From Streptomyces sp. DH12 (GTDB lineage Bacteria; Actinomycetota; Actinomycetes; Streptomycetales; Streptomycetaceae), in assembly GCF_020873895.1 (NCBI RefSeq), contig NZ_JAHWGT010000003.1, positions 1-64,000 on the forward strand: a DNA stretch of 64,000 nucleotides, given 5' to 3'. Numbering within the stretch: the stretch's first letter is position 1; every line of letters starts with the position of its first letter. Both the position numbers and the translations under genes were made by a program. Positions 8,538 through 18,183 of the stretch are shown one piece after another. The notes below the pieces were generated by a model. It did not search any database. It was not told the DNA's origin and saw only the letters and a program-made list of their open reading frames with translations.

Positions 8538-8567
8538 TTGACGGGTTCCGGCGACCCCGCCTACATT
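8538..8567 (+). promoter_or_regulatory. gcl promoter (-35/-10)
   Basis: TTGACG (8538-8543) and TACATT (8562-8567) are separated by 18 bp, a good match to the actinobacterial vegetative (HrdB) promoter. Transcription should begin near 8574, inside the adjoining operator pair. Confidence 0.7.
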
Positions 8568-8569
8568 GC

Positions 8570-8605
8570 TTCCGTATAACAGAAACAGTATTCCGCAATA
8601 CGGAA
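8570..8605. promoter_or_regulatory. paired 15-bp operators upstream of gcl (probable AllR sites)
   Basis: TTCCGTATAACAGAA (8570-8584, imperfect) and TTCCGCAATACGGAA (8591-8605, TTCCG/CGGAA arms) start 21 bp apart, two helical turns. They lie immediately after the -10 box. The same pair with the same spacing and orientation precedes hyi, and looser pairs precede aceB and allB. The IclR-family AllR encoded at 36761-37570 is the likely ligand; in S. coelicolor AllR represses the allantoin/glyoxylate genes. Confidence 0.75.
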
Positions 8606-8675
8606 GACGAGAACGGATCGACGCTCTCAGGTGGCGCGACAGAGCCGGATCCGCCAGGCCGAAGCAGGAGCACCC

Positions 8676-10460
<1,785 letters not shown>

Positions 10461-10481
10461 CACACCCGTCACACGGGTGGC

Positions 10482-10524
10482 CCACGGCTCCCGTCCCCGG
10501 CACGACCGGGGGCGGGAGCCGTGG
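10482..10524. terminator. terminator after gcl
   Basis: A 19-bp stem with one mismatch (arms 10482-10500 and 10506-10524, CCACGGCTCCCG paired with CGGGAGCCGTGG) closes a 5-base loop, 22 bp past the gcl stop, followed by GTTT. Confidence 0.85.
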
Positions 10525-10599
10525 CGTTTCCCCGGCCCTCCGGGGCGGCCGTGCCGGGTCCGCGCGCGACAACCCGCGAATCCGGGGTACCCGCCTCCC

Positions 10600-10761
10600 A
10601 TGGCAGAGGTAGTGGACGCTGACGAACTGCTCCGCCGCATCCGGGTGACCCGGGACTGGGCGCACCGGCAGGAGCAGCAAGCACCGGACGAGATGACGGC
10701 GGCGGCGTACGAGGCGGTCCGGAGGGCCCTGGACAAGCTGATCGACCCGTCCTCCCACTAG
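10600..10761 (+). CDS. small hypothetical protein, 53 residues
   Basis: A short helical, charged protein: MAEVVDADELLRRIRVTRDW, then a QEQQAPDEMTAAAYEAV helix and RRALDKLIDPSSH. It has no signal peptide or membrane segment. Coding bias is as in its neighbours, and it stands alone after the gcl terminator. I do not recognise a named family. No strong ribosome site precedes the ATG at 10600, so a leaderless transcript or a wrong start is possible. Confidence 0.5.
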   Translation: MAEVVDADELLRRIRVTRDWAHRQEQQAPDEMTAAAYEAVRRALDKLIDPSSH

Positions 10762-11695
10762 GTCCCGTCCGGAAGGTCCCGCCCGGGCCGCGACCCGGAC
10801 GGCGCCGATCTCCGGACAGGAGCCAGGACCTGCCGCGCACCGCGGACGGATGGGCGGCAGCCGTGGCCGCCGTGTGCGGAGGACGGAGCCCCGGCCCTCC
10901 GGCGCCGTCGACGGCCCCCAGCCGGGCGGTACGGGCCCCGCCCGCGCGGGCCGGCGCGGAGCCTGGCGGGCGGGTGCGCGGCCGGGTCCTCGGCAGGCCC
11001 TCGGCACCCCCATGCCCGCCGCGCCCTCCGGGCGGGCGGCGAGCGCCGGCGCGCCCGGCCGCCCCGAGCCGACCACGCCCCGAGCCGGCTGCGCACCGCC
11101 CGCGTACCCGCGCCCGCCGTCCCGGCTGCGCACCGCCCGCGTACCCGCGCCCGCCGTCCCGGCTGCGCACCGCCCGCGTACCCGCGCCCGCCGTCCCGGC
11201 CGCGCACCGCCCGCGTACCCGCGCCCGCCGTCCCGGTCGCGCACCGCCCGCGTACCCGCGCCCGCCGTCCCGGTCGCGCACCGCCCGCGTACCCGCGCCC
11301 GCCGTCCCGGTCGCGCACCGCCCGCGTACCCGCGCGCCCGGCGCCCGCCCGCGCACTCTCCCGTCGCCCCGCCCGCTCCCGGCCCGCGCCGGACATGGCT
11401 CGACGCCGGACGTGGCTCCGCGCCGGACACGACTCCGCGCCCCCCGCAGGAGCGGGGGGCGCGGTGCGTGGAAACCGTCCGACGGTGCGAGGCTGGCGCG
11501 ACAGGACGTTCGCGCCGCCGGACGGCGTCATGGGGGAGGTTGTGGGACCGCGGCGGTGACCCCGGGATCCGGGCGCCCCCCTTCAGGTCAAGGAGACGAC
11601 CGGCTCCGCTCACCACCGCACTGGCGTGTACACCGCCGCGGTCCTCACCTGTCCGTACCCGCGGCCACCCCTCATCCGGGCCACGGTCCGGACCG
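10762..11695. other. 934-bp region without a convincing gene
   Basis: Long open frames exist on both strands but are repetitive Arg/Pro/Ala/Gly-rich and change frame with the embedded 37-bp repeats, so I regard them as GC artefacts. Apart from that repeat array (11089-11335), I see no gene or RNA here. Confidence 0.6.
11089..11335. repeat. tandem repeat, 37-bp unit, about 6.7 copies
   Basis: The unit begins CTGCGCACCGCCCGCGTACC and continues with CGCGCCCGCCGTCCCGG. Copies start at 11089, 11126, 11163, 11200, 11237, 11274 and 11311, the last truncated at 25 bases. They are identical except for the first two bases (CT, CT, CT, CC, TC, TC, TC). Thirty-seven is not a multiple of three, so no single frame repeats. 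There are no spacers, so it is not a CRISPR array. Confidence 0.95.
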
Positions 11696-11730
11696 CGTAC
11701 GGCGGCCGACCTCCCGTCAGCCGCCGTACG
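11696..11730. terminator. terminator after katA
   Basis: A perfect 11-bp stem (CGTACGGCGGC at 11696-11706, GCCGCCGTACG at 11720-11730) with a 13-base loop lies 28 bp beyond the catalase stop on the minus strand. Confidence 0.7.
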
Positions 11731-11757
11731 CCGTCAAGGCGTCGACGTCGTCGGCGC

Positions 11758-13215
11758 TCAGTCCTCGCGCAGGGCGCGGACGGCCTCCTCCACGCGCCGG
11801 CCGTACTCCGGGTCGGCGGCGTGGAAGTGGGCGAGGTTCTTCTCGATGACGTCCTCGCGGGACACCTGGGACAGGCCGCCGGCGATGTTCGCGACGAGGC
11901 GGGACTTCTCGTCCTCCGACATCAGGCGGTACAGCTCGCCCGCCTGGAAGAAGTCGTCGTCCTTCACGTGCGCCGGGGCCGCGTGGGTGCCGGTGTACCC
12001 GGCGACCGCCAGCGGGGCGGAGAGCGCCGCGTCGGTCTGGGACGGGCCGGCGTAGGAGTTGGGCTCGTAGTTGCGGTCCTGGCGGGCGCCGTTGCGGGTG
12101 GCCATGAGGCCGTCGCGGCCGTAGTTGTCCGCAGCGGCGGCCTTCGGGGAGTTGACCGGCAGCTGCGTGTGGTTGACGCCGAGGCGGTAGCGCTGGGCGT
12201 CCGCGTAGGCGAACAGGCGGCCCTGGAGCATCTTGTCCGGGGACGGGCCGATGCCGGGGACGAAGTTGTTCGGCGAGAACGCGGCCTGCTCGACCTCGGC
12301 GAAGACGTTGTCCGGGTTGCGGTCGAGGACGAGGCGGCCCACCCGCTGCAGCGGGTAGTCGGCGTGCGGCCACACCTTGGTCAGGTCGAACGGGTTGAAG
12401 CGGTACTCCGCCGCCTCGTGCGCCGGCATGATCTGCACGTACAGCGTCCAGGACGGGTTCACGCCGCGCTCGATGGCCTGGAGCAGGTCCGTCTGGTGCG
12501 AGTTGGCGTCCTGGCCGACGATCTCGGCGGCCTGCTCGGACGACAGGCAGCGGATGCCCTGGTTCGTCTTGAAGTGGTACTTGACGAAGAACGCCTCGCC
12601 CTGCGCGTTCGTCCACTGGTAGGTGTGCGAGCCGTAGCCGTTCATGTGGCGGTACGAGGCGGGGATGCCGCGGTCGCCCATCAGCCAGGTCACCTGGTGC
12701 GTCGCCTCGGGGGCGTGCGCCCAGAAGTCCCAGACGTTGTCCGGCTCCTGCTTGCCCGTGAACGGGTCGCGCTTCTGCGAGTGGATGAAGTCGGGGAACT
12801 TGATCGGGTCCTTGATGAAGAACACCGGGGTGTTGTTGCCGACGAGGTCGTAGTTGCCCTCCTCGGTGTAGAACTTCACAGCGAAGCCCCGCGGGTCGCG
12901 CACCGCGTCCGCGCCGCCGAGCGAGTCGGCGACGGTGGAGAAGCGGAGGAACAGCTCGGTGCGGCGGCCGACCTCGCCCAGGAAGTGTGCCCGGGTGAAG
13001 CCGGTGACGTCGTCGGTGACCTCGAAGTGGCCGTACGCGCCGGAACCGCGGGCGTGGACGACGCGCTCCGGGATGCGCTCCCGGTTGAAGCGGGCGAGCT
13101 TCTCGATCAGGTGCTGGTCCTGGATGAGGAGCGGGCCACCGACACCGGCGGTGGCGGAGTTCTGGTTGTCGGCGACCGGGGCGCCGGACTCGGTCGTAAG
13201 CACGCGCTTCGCCAT
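11758..13215 (-). CDS. katA: monofunctional heme catalase
   Basis: A 485-residue small-subunit (clade 3) catalase that dismutates H2O2 to water and oxygen. The distal His54 lies in [15 protein letters not shown], Asn127 in [10 protein letters not shown], and the proximal heme Tyr near residue 337 in [14 protein letters not shown]. It is a cytoplasmic tetramer in the family. The ATG at 13215 is the natural start. The gene sits among urate and glyoxylate genes. Its promoter carries a site nearly identical to that of the uricase operon, which suggests that it removes the peroxide made by uricase. No catR/Fur-type regulator gene is adjacent. Confidence 0.95.
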   Translation of the reverse strand: MAKRVLTTESGAPVADNQNSATAGVGGPLLIQDQHLIEKLARFNRERIPERVVHARGSGAYGHFEVTDDVTGFTRAHFLGEVGRRTELFLRFSTVADSLGGADAVRDPRGFAVKFYTEEGNYDLVGNNTPVFFIKDPIKFPDFIHSQKRDPFTGKQEPDNVWDFWAHAPEATHQVTWLMGDRGIPASYRHMNGYGSHTYQWTNAQGEAFFVKYHFKTNQGIRCLSSEQAAEIVGQDANSHQTDLLQAIERGVNPSWTLYVQIMPAHEAAEYRFNPFDLTKVWPHADYPLQRVGRLVLDRNPDNVFAEVEQAAFSPNNFVPGIGPSPDKMLQGRLFAYADAQRYRLGVNHTQLPVNSPKAAAADNYGRDGLMATRNGARQDRNYEPNSYAGPSQTDAALSAPLAVAGYTGTHAAPAHVKDDDFFQAGELYRLMSEDEKSRLVANIAGGLSQVSREDVIEKNLAHFHAADPEYGRRVEEAVRALRED

Positions 13216-13261
13216 TTTCGTCGGTTGACCTTCCGTGCGGAGCTGCTGGCGGGTGCTCAGG

Positions 13262-13303
13262 AGCGTAGGTACGCCCCGAGGAGAACGTCAACAGTTTGTT
13301 GAA
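13262..13303 (-). promoter_or_regulatory. katA promoter overlapping a TTCAAC/GTTGA operator
   Basis: On the minus strand, TTCAACAAACTGTTGACG occupies 13303 down to 13286. Its last six bases are the -35 (TTGACG), followed after 18 bp by TACGCT (13267-13262). The uricase operon has TTCAACAAAGTGTTGACG in the same place relative to its -35, one base different. A shared regulator overlapping the -35 is likely. Confidence 0.7.
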
Positions 13304-13445
13304 AGCGGAGAAAGGGATTCCGGGCGGCGCCGACGCCTGGGCGCGACAGGACAGGTTGTCAGCGCCGGCGCCGTCCGGAAGTCGGGCCCGACCCGGGCCG
13401 GTCAGGAGCGGGAATCCGGGTCGGGAGAACAGGGGGTGGTGCGGG

Positions 13446-14336
13446 TCAGACCTGCGAGCCGGAGAGGCGCTCGACGGCGCGCAGCAGGGCCGAGTGGTCC
13501 AGGCCGCCGTCGCCCTGGGCGCGCAGGGAGGCGACCAGCTGGGCGACCACGGCGCCGACCGGCAGGGCGGCTCCGACGTTGCGGGCCGCGTCGGTGACGA
13601 TGCCCATGTCCTTGTGGTGCAGGTCGATCCGGAAGCCCGGGGCGAAGTCGCGGTCGAGGAAGTTGTCCTTCTTGCGCGTCAGCACCGTGGAGCCGGCGAG
13701 GCCGCCGTTGAGGACGTCCAGGGCGGCCCGCAGGTCGACGCCGGACTTCTCCAGGAAGACCACGGCCTCGGCGCACGCCTGGATGTTCACCGCGACGATC
13801 AGCTGGTTGGCGGCCTTCACCGTCTGCCCCGACCCGTGCGGGCCGCACAGGACGATGGTCTTGCCGAGCGCCTCCAGCAGCGGCAGCGCCGCGTCGAAGT
13901 CGGCCTGCTCACCGCCCACCATGATGGAGAGCACGGCCTCGATGGCGCCGGCCTCGCCGCCGGACACGGGGGCGTCCAGGACGCGCACGCCCTTGTCGGC
14001 CGCCGCCTTGGCGAGGTCGACCGAGGTCTGCGGCGTGATCGACGACATGTCGATCAGCAGCGTGCCCTCGCGGACGTTCTCCAGGATGCCGTCCGGGCCG
14101 TAGGCGATGGCCTCCACCTGCGGCGACGCCGGGACCATCGTGATGACGACGTCCGCGTCGCGGACGGCCTCGGCGATCGACGCCGCGGCGGTGCCGCCGG
14201 CCTTGGCCAGCCGGTCCAGCTTCTCCCGCTCCAGGGTGTAGCCGGTGACCTGGTAGCCCGCCTTCAGCAGGTTCTCGGACATGGGCGAGCCCATGATGCC
14301 GAGTCCGATCCACGCGACCTTGGGGAGGGTGGTCAT
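13446..14336 (-). CDS. glxR: tartronate semialdehyde reductase (2-hydroxy-3-oxopropionate reductase)
   Basis: A 296-residue beta-hydroxyacid dehydrogenase that reduces tartronate semialdehyde to D-glycerate with NAD(P)H. It has an N-terminal Rossmann motif (WIGLGIMGSPMSENL), the substrate loop DAPVSGGEAGA near residue 121, and the catalytic Lys in GSGQTVKAANQ near residue 169. It follows hyi on the same strand, 32 bp apart, so they probably share the operator-controlled hyi promoter. It completes the Gcl route from glyoxylate to glycerate. The family is certain. Specificity for tartronate semialdehyde is inferred from context. Confidence 0.9.
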   Translation of the reverse strand: MTTLPKVAWIGLGIMGSPMSENLLKAGYQVTGYTLEREKLDRLAKAGGTAAASIAEAVRDADVVITMVPASPQVEAIAYGPDGILENVREGTLLIDMSSITPQTSVDLAKAAADKGVRVLDAPVSGGEAGAIEAVLSIMVGGEQADFDAALPLLEALGKTIVLCGPHGSGQTVKAANQLIVAVNIQACAEAVVFLEKSGVDLRAALDVLNGGLAGSTVLTRKKDNFLDRDFAPGFRIDLHHKDMGIVTDAARNVGAALPVGAVVAQLVASLRAQGDGGLDHSALLRAVERLSGSQV

Positions 14337-14368
14337 GAGGGTTCCTCTTTCCGTGCTCGTAACGGGGG

Positions 14369-15226
14369 TCAGTCGGCGGCGCGCAGCGGGCGGGGCAGCC
14401 AGTCGAAGGCGTCCGCGCCGGGGCGGTCGCCGGACTTGTACTCCAGGCCCACCCAGCCGTCGTAGCCGGCGCCGCGCAGTCGCGTCAGCAGGCCGGAGAG
14501 GTCGAGGTCGCCGGTGCCCGGAGCGCCGCGGCCCGGGTTGTCGGCGATCTGGACGTGGCCGGTCTTCGCCGCGTACGCGTCGATCACCGCGTCGAGGTCC
14601 TCGCCGTTCATCGACAGGTGGTACAGGTCCAGCAGGAACTTCGCGTTGCCCAGCCCCGTCGCCTCGTTGACCCGGTCGACGACCTCGATGGCGGCCGGGG
14701 CGCTCACCAGCGGGTAGCGGGGCGACTCCGGCTTGTTGAGGGCCTCGACCAGCAGGATCGCGCCGATCCGGTCGGCCGCGCGGGCCGCCAGGGCCAGGTT
14801 CTCCAGGGCGAGCGCGTCCTGGGCGGCCGGGTCGACGCCGTCGACGCGGTTGCCGTACAGGGCGTTGAGCGCGGTGCAGCCGACGGAGGCGGCGAAGTCC
14901 GCGGCCACCTCGACGTTGGCCCGGAAGCGGTCGGACTCCTCGCCCGGTACGGACAGGGCGCCGCGGTCCGGGCCGGGGAGCTGCCCGGCGTAGAAGTTCA
15001 GGCCGACGAGCCGGGTGCCGGCGTCGTCCAGCGCCTTCTTCAGCGCGTCCAGTTCACCGCGCGGGGGCGTCGGGGTGTCGATCCAGGGCCACCACAGCTC
15101 CACCGCGGTGAAGCCCGCCGCGGCGGCCGCCGCGGGGCGCTCCAGCAGCGGGAGCTCGGTGAAGAGGATGGACAGGTTCACATCGAAGCGCTGGGCCTTG
15201 CCTGCGTCTTCCGAGAAGCGGGCCAT
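14369..15226 (-). CDS. hyi: hydroxypyruvate isomerase family TIM-barrel protein
   Basis: A 285-residue AP-endonuclease-2-type TIM barrel. Likely metal ligands are Glu in LLVEALNKPE, Asp/His in LLDLYHLSMNG, His in HVQIADNPGRG and Glu in GWVGLEYKSG; the last two stretches are typical of Hyi. The enzyme interconverts hydroxypyruvate and tartronate semialdehyde, linking Gcl products to glycerate. The ATG at 15226 starts only 15 bp from the proximal operator, so the leader is short. It heads a two-gene unit with glxR. The N-terminus (ARFSEDAGKAQRFDVNLS) is slightly longer than in many homologues. Confidence 0.88.
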   Translation of the reverse strand: MARFSEDAGKAQRFDVNLSILFTELPLLERPAAAAAAGFTAVELWWPWIDTPTPPRGELDALKKALDDAGTRLVGLNFYAGQLPGPDRGALSVPGEESDRFRANVEVAADFAASVGCTALNALYGNRVDGVDPAAQDALALENLALAARAADRIGAILLVEALNKPESPRYPLVSAPAAIEVVDRVNEATGLGNAKFLLDLYHLSMNGEDLDAVIDAYAAKTGHVQIADNPGRGAPGTGDLDLSGLLTRLRGAGYDGWVGLEYKSGDRPGADAFDWLPRPLRAAD

Positions 15227-15240
15227 GAGGGCGGCGCTCC

Positions 15241-15305
15241 TTCCGTATTGCGGAAGTTGGTTTCTGCGTGATGGAAGAGTGCAAGTGGAACGCGGTCCTT
15301 GTCAA
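15241..15305 (-). promoter_or_regulatory. hyi promoter with paired AllR-type operators
   Basis: Read on the minus strand: TTGACA (15305-15300), 18 bp, CACTCT (15281-15276), then TTCCATCACGCAGAA (15276-15262) and TTCCGCAATACGGAA (15255-15241), the two sites starting 21 bp apart. The promoter-proximal site is imperfect. The second is base-for-base the same 15-mer as at gcl, in the same order. Confidence 0.75.
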
Positions 15306-15354
15306 GGGGCACCCGCCAGGTGGACGACGCCGCGCGCGGCGCTACCGTGAGCCC

Positions 15355-15609
15355 ATGGAGCGATTGAGGGTCGAGTTCACGACCGAGCCGTTCGACCTCG
15401 ACGAGGCACCCGCCCACGCGGTCGTCGCGCGCGAGGTCATCCAGGGCGCCCAGCTGGACGCCGTCGACGTCGGGCCGTTCGGCAACACCGCGGAGGGCCG
15501 CCCCGAGGCCGTGCTCGCCGCCGTGGACGCCCTGCTGCGCCGCTCCCTGGAGGCCGGGGCCACCCGGGTCTCGCTCCAGGTGAACGTCATCGGGAAGGGC
15601 GAGCGGTGA
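15355..15609 (+). CDS. thiamine-binding-like protein (MTH1187/YkoF family)
   Basis: An 84-residue ferredoxin-like alpha/beta protein. The pattern LRVEFTTEPFDL, then DVGPFGNTAEGRPEAVLAAV and LEAGATRVSLQVNVIGKG, fits the MTH1187/YkoF-type family, some members of which bind thiamine. Gcl is thiamine-diphosphate-dependent, so a cofactor link is conceivable but unproven. The ATG at 15355 gives the compact domain. The stop overlaps the GTG of the next gene (GTGA), so the two are cotranslated. Confidence 0.6.
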   Translation: MERLRVEFTTEPFDLDEAPAHAVVAREVIQGAQLDAVDVGPFGNTAEGRPEAVLAAVDALLRRSLEAGATRVSLQVNVIGKGER

Positions 15610-15992
15610 CCGCGCCGGGCGACCACCCGCTGGTCACCGCCGTGAAGCCGCTCGTCGACGCCATGGGCGGCCGGGTGCTGCCGCCCGCGGAGGCGGGGCC
15701 CGACGACGTGGTGCTCGCCTGGGAAGGCGAGGAGGTATTCGCCGTGCGGCTGCCCCAGCTCGCCGACTCCCTGGAGCACATCCTGGCCGCCCTGGAGCGG
15801 CGCCACGGGATGCCGCTGTCCGCGCTGGACCGCAAGGCCAAGCAGGAGGTCGTGCGCGGCCTGGAGGCGCGCGGCGCGTTCTCCGTGCGGCACGGCGTCG
15901 AGACGGTGGCCGGGGCGCTGGGCGTCAGCCGGTTCACCGTGTACAACTACCTGAACAGGGAGAACGGCGCCAGGAACCCGTCCGGGAAGTAG
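15606..15992 (+). CDS. helix-turn-helix protein with YheO/DauR-like C-terminus
   Basis: A 128-residue protein. The C-terminal 50 residues (LDRKAKQEVVRGLEARGAFS, then VETVAGALGVSRFTVYNYLNR) form an HTH like the HTH_22 domain of YheO/DauR regulators. The N-terminal half is a short alpha/beta region and not a full PAS domain. GTG at 15606. It is coupled to the small thiamine-binding-like gene and stands directly upstream of the uricase operon on the same strand. It could regulate that operon and is a candidate for the TTCAAC-N5-GTTGAA site; this is inference only. Confidence 0.65.
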   Translation: MTAPGDHPLVTAVKPLVDAMGGRVLPPAEAGPDDVVLAWEGEEVFAVRLPQLADSLEHILAALERRHGMPLSALDRKAKQEVVRGLEARGAFSVRHGVETVAGALGVSRFTVYNYLNRENGARNPSGK

Positions 15993-16093
15993 CCCCGCCC
16001 CTCCGGCGGGACCGCACGGACGGGCGCCCGGGGGCAAGACGAACACCAGCCGTCGTCCGGATGTCCGGGCGGCGGCTTTCGTGCCACAGGATT

Positions 16094-16136
16094 TTCAACA
16101 AAGTGTTGACGTGGCGTCGCCGCAGGGCGTTAGCTA
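16094..16136 (+). promoter_or_regulatory. uricase operon promoter with TTCAAC/GTTGA operator
   Basis: TTCAACAAAGTGTTGACG (16094-16111) ends in the -35 TTGACG. The -10 is TAGCTA at 16131 (19 bp) or TTAGCT at 16130 (18 bp). The 18-mer differs by one base from that at katA, and looser copies occur at aceB and allB. Confidence 0.7.
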
Positions 16137-16182
16137 TCCGCAGCCCGTCCGACGACAGCGAAAAACAGCCACGGAGGCTCCC

Positions 16183-16698
16183 GTGACTTCGAGTACCTCG
16201 ACACCGGGCCTCTCCCGGTTCAACACCTCCCCGGACGGCGAAGCACTCGCCGCCCTGCACGAGGTGTGCGCCAGCTCGGCGTGGGGGGCCGCGCTGCTCG
16301 CCCAGCGCCCCTACGCCACCGCCGAGGACCTCTTCCGCGCCAGTGACGCCGCCATGGCCGAGCTGACCGCCGAGGACCTGGCCGAGGCCATGGCGGGGCA
16401 CCCCCCGATCGGCCGGCCCAAGCCCGGCGACCCCACCTCCGCCCGCGAGCAGCGCGGCATGGCAGGGGCCTCCGACGAGCTCAGGGCCGAGCTGCTCGAA
16501 CTGAACCTGGCCTACCAGGAGAGGTTCGGCCACGTCTTCCTCATCTGCGCCACCGGCCGGACCGGCGAGCAGATGCGCGACGCCGTCCGGGAGCGGATCG
16601 TCAACACGCCCGAGCGCGAACGTGAGATCGTCCGCGCCGAACTGGGCAAGATCAACAGGATCCGGCTCAACCGTCTGGTGGAGGAAGACCCCGCATGA
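16183..16698 (+). CDS. uraD: OHCU decarboxylase
   Basis: A 171-residue 2-oxo-4-hydroxy-4-carboxy-5-ureidoimidazoline decarboxylase, third step of urate to S-allantoin. It has the helical OHCU fold with the catalytic His in GHPPIGRP (near residue 72) and the SAREQRGMAGA segment carrying the conserved Glu. The C-terminus ILCATGRTGEQM-like stretch (VFLICATGRTGEQM) is also typical. The GTG at 16183 has GGAGG 5 bases upstream. It is first in the operon uraD-hiuH-uricase, overlapping hiuH by 4 bases. Confidence 0.92.
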   Translation: MTSSTSTPGLSRFNTSPDGEALAALHEVCASSAWGAALLAQRPYATAEDLFRASDAAMAELTAEDLAEAMAGHPPIGRPKPGDPTSAREQRGMAGASDELRAELLELNLAYQERFGHVFLICATGRTGEQMRDAVRERIVNTPEREREIVRAELGKINRIRLNRLVEEDPA

Positions 16699-17084
16699 GT
16701 ACCGACACGACCGCATCGGTGTCCACGCACATCCTGGACACCAGCGCCGGCCGCCCCGCCGAGGGCGTCGCCGTCTCCCTCGCGGCCCGCGCCGGCCGCG
16801 CCGCGGAGTGGGTGGCGCTCGGAGCCTCCGCGACCGACGCGGACGGGCGGTGCAAGGACCTCCCGGCCCCGCCGGCAGGCACGACCCACGTACGCCTGGA
16901 CTTCGAGACCGAGGCGTACTTCGCCAAGAAGCAAGCCGAGGCACAGCAGGACGCCCCCGCGACACGGGACAGCGGCGTGTTCTTCCCCGAGGTGGCGATC
17001 ACCTTCGCCGTCGTACCGGGCGAGCACTACCACGTACCGCTGCTGCTCAACCCGTTCGGCTACTCCGTTTACCGAGGGAGCTAG
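16695..17084 (+). CDS. hiuH: 5-hydroxyisourate hydrolase (transthyretin-like)
   Basis: A 129-residue transthyretin-related protein that hydrolyses the unstable product of uricase, 5-hydroxyisourate, to OHCU. The N-terminal STHILDTSAGRPAEGV holds the active-site His, and the chain ends in the diagnostic YRGS. The ATG overlaps the uraD stop (ATGA). The middle loop (KKQAEAQQDAPATRDSG) is a little longer than in many homologues. It should form a cytoplasmic homotetramer, acting between uricase and UraD. Confidence 0.93.
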   Translation: MSTDTTASVSTHILDTSAGRPAEGVAVSLAARAGRAAEWVALGASATDADGRCKDLPAPPAGTTHVRLDFETEAYFAKKQAEAQQDAPATRDSGVFFPEVAITFAVVPGEHYHVPLLLNPFGYSVYRGS

Positions 17085-17092
17085 CAGCCACC

Positions 17093-18016
17093 ATGCCCAC
17101 GATTCTCGGCCAGAACCAGTACGGCAAAGCAGAGAACCGCGTCGTGAAGATCACGCGGGACGGCGCGACCCACCACATCAAGGACCTGAACGTCTCCGTC
17201 GCCCTCTCCGGCGACATGGACGACGTGCACTACTCCGGCTCCAACGCCCACGTCCTGCCGACCGACACCACCAAGAACACGGTGTACGCGTTCGCCAAGG
17301 AGTACGGCATCGAGTCCGCCGAGCACTTCGGCATCCACCTGGCCCGCCACTTCGTGACCAGCCAGGAGCCCATCCACCAGGCCCGGATCCGGATCGAGGA
17401 GTACGCCTGGGAGCGCATCGCCACGTCCGACGCCAACTCGAAGTTCATCGGCGCCGACGAGGTCAAGCACTCCTTCGTCCGCAAGGGCCAGGAGACCCGC
17501 CTCACCGAGATCACCTACGACGGCGAGAAGTGGCAGGTCATCTCCGGCCTGAAGGACCTCGTCGTCATGAACTCCACCAACTCGGAGTTCTGGGGCTACG
17601 TCAAGGACCGGTACACCACCCTCCAGGAGGCGTACGACCGCATCCTGGCGACGCAGGTGGCCGCGCGGTGGCGGTTCAACTGGACCGACGACGAGCAGCG
17701 CCCGCCCCACTGGGAGAAGTCCTACGAGCAGGTCAGGAAGCACATGCTCCAGGCCTTCGCCGAGACCTACTCCCTGTCGCTCCAGCAGACGCTGTACCAG
17801 ATGGGCTCGCGCATCATCAACAACCGTTCGGAGATCGACGAGGTCCGCTTCAGCCTCCCGAACAAGCACCACTTCCTCGTGGACCTGGAGCCCTTCGGCC
17901 TCAAGAACGACAACGAGGTCTACTTCGCGGCGGACCGCCCCTACGGCCTGATCGAGGCGACCGTCCTGCGCGACGGCGCGGACGCCCTCATACCCGTCGA
18001 CATGACCAACCTCTGA
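17093..18016 (+). CDS. urate oxidase (uricase)
   Basis: A 307-residue cofactor-free uricase that oxidises urate with O2 to 5-hydroxyisourate and H2O2. Two T-fold halves are visible: YGKAENRVVKITRDG with DTTKNTVYAFAK, and the second half with LQQTLYQMG and EIDEVRFSLPNKHHFLVDL. The NTVYAFAK Thr/Lys region and the conserved SLPNKHHF are diagnostic. The ATG at 17093 has GAGGGAG about 12 bases upstream, and the gap to hiuH is 8 bp. It is the last gene of the operon, followed by a hairpin. The H2O2 produced explains the co-regulated catalase. Confidence 0.95.
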   Translation: MPTILGQNQYGKAENRVVKITRDGATHHIKDLNVSVALSGDMDDVHYSGSNAHVLPTDTTKNTVYAFAKEYGIESAEHFGIHLARHFVTSQEPIHQARIRIEEYAWERIATSDANSKFIGADEVKHSFVRKGQETRLTEITYDGEKWQVISGLKDLVVMNSTNSEFWGYVKDRYTTLQEAYDRILATQVAARWRFNWTDDEQRPPHWEKSYEQVRKHMLQAFAETYSLSLQQTLYQMGSRIINNRSEIDEVRFSLPNKHHFLVDLEPFGLKNDNEVYFAADRPYGLIEATVLRDGADALIPVDMTNL

Positions 18017-18026
18017 CCCCCGCGCA

Positions 18027-18067
18027 CGGCCGTCCGCCCCACCCCGGCGGGCCGGGACGGACGGCCG
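18027..18067 (+). terminator. terminator after the uricase operon
   Basis: A 10-bp perfect stem (CGGCCGTCCG at 18027-18036, CGGACGGCCG at 18058-18067) encloses a C/G-rich loop that can itself pair. It starts 10 bp past the uricase stop. Confidence 0.65.
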
Positions 18068-18183
18068 GCCGGTCAGCCCCACTCCACCACCTCGGCACCC
18101 GCGGCCACCGGGCCGCGGCACTCAAATCCCCCCAGGGTCCTGCCGTGCCCGCCCTCGCCACCCCAACCCAAGAAGGACGCACC

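Noticed and set aside
11089-11335. Regular 37-bp repeats as a CRISPR array
   Set aside because: Units are directly abutting with no spacers, and no cas-like gene is near.
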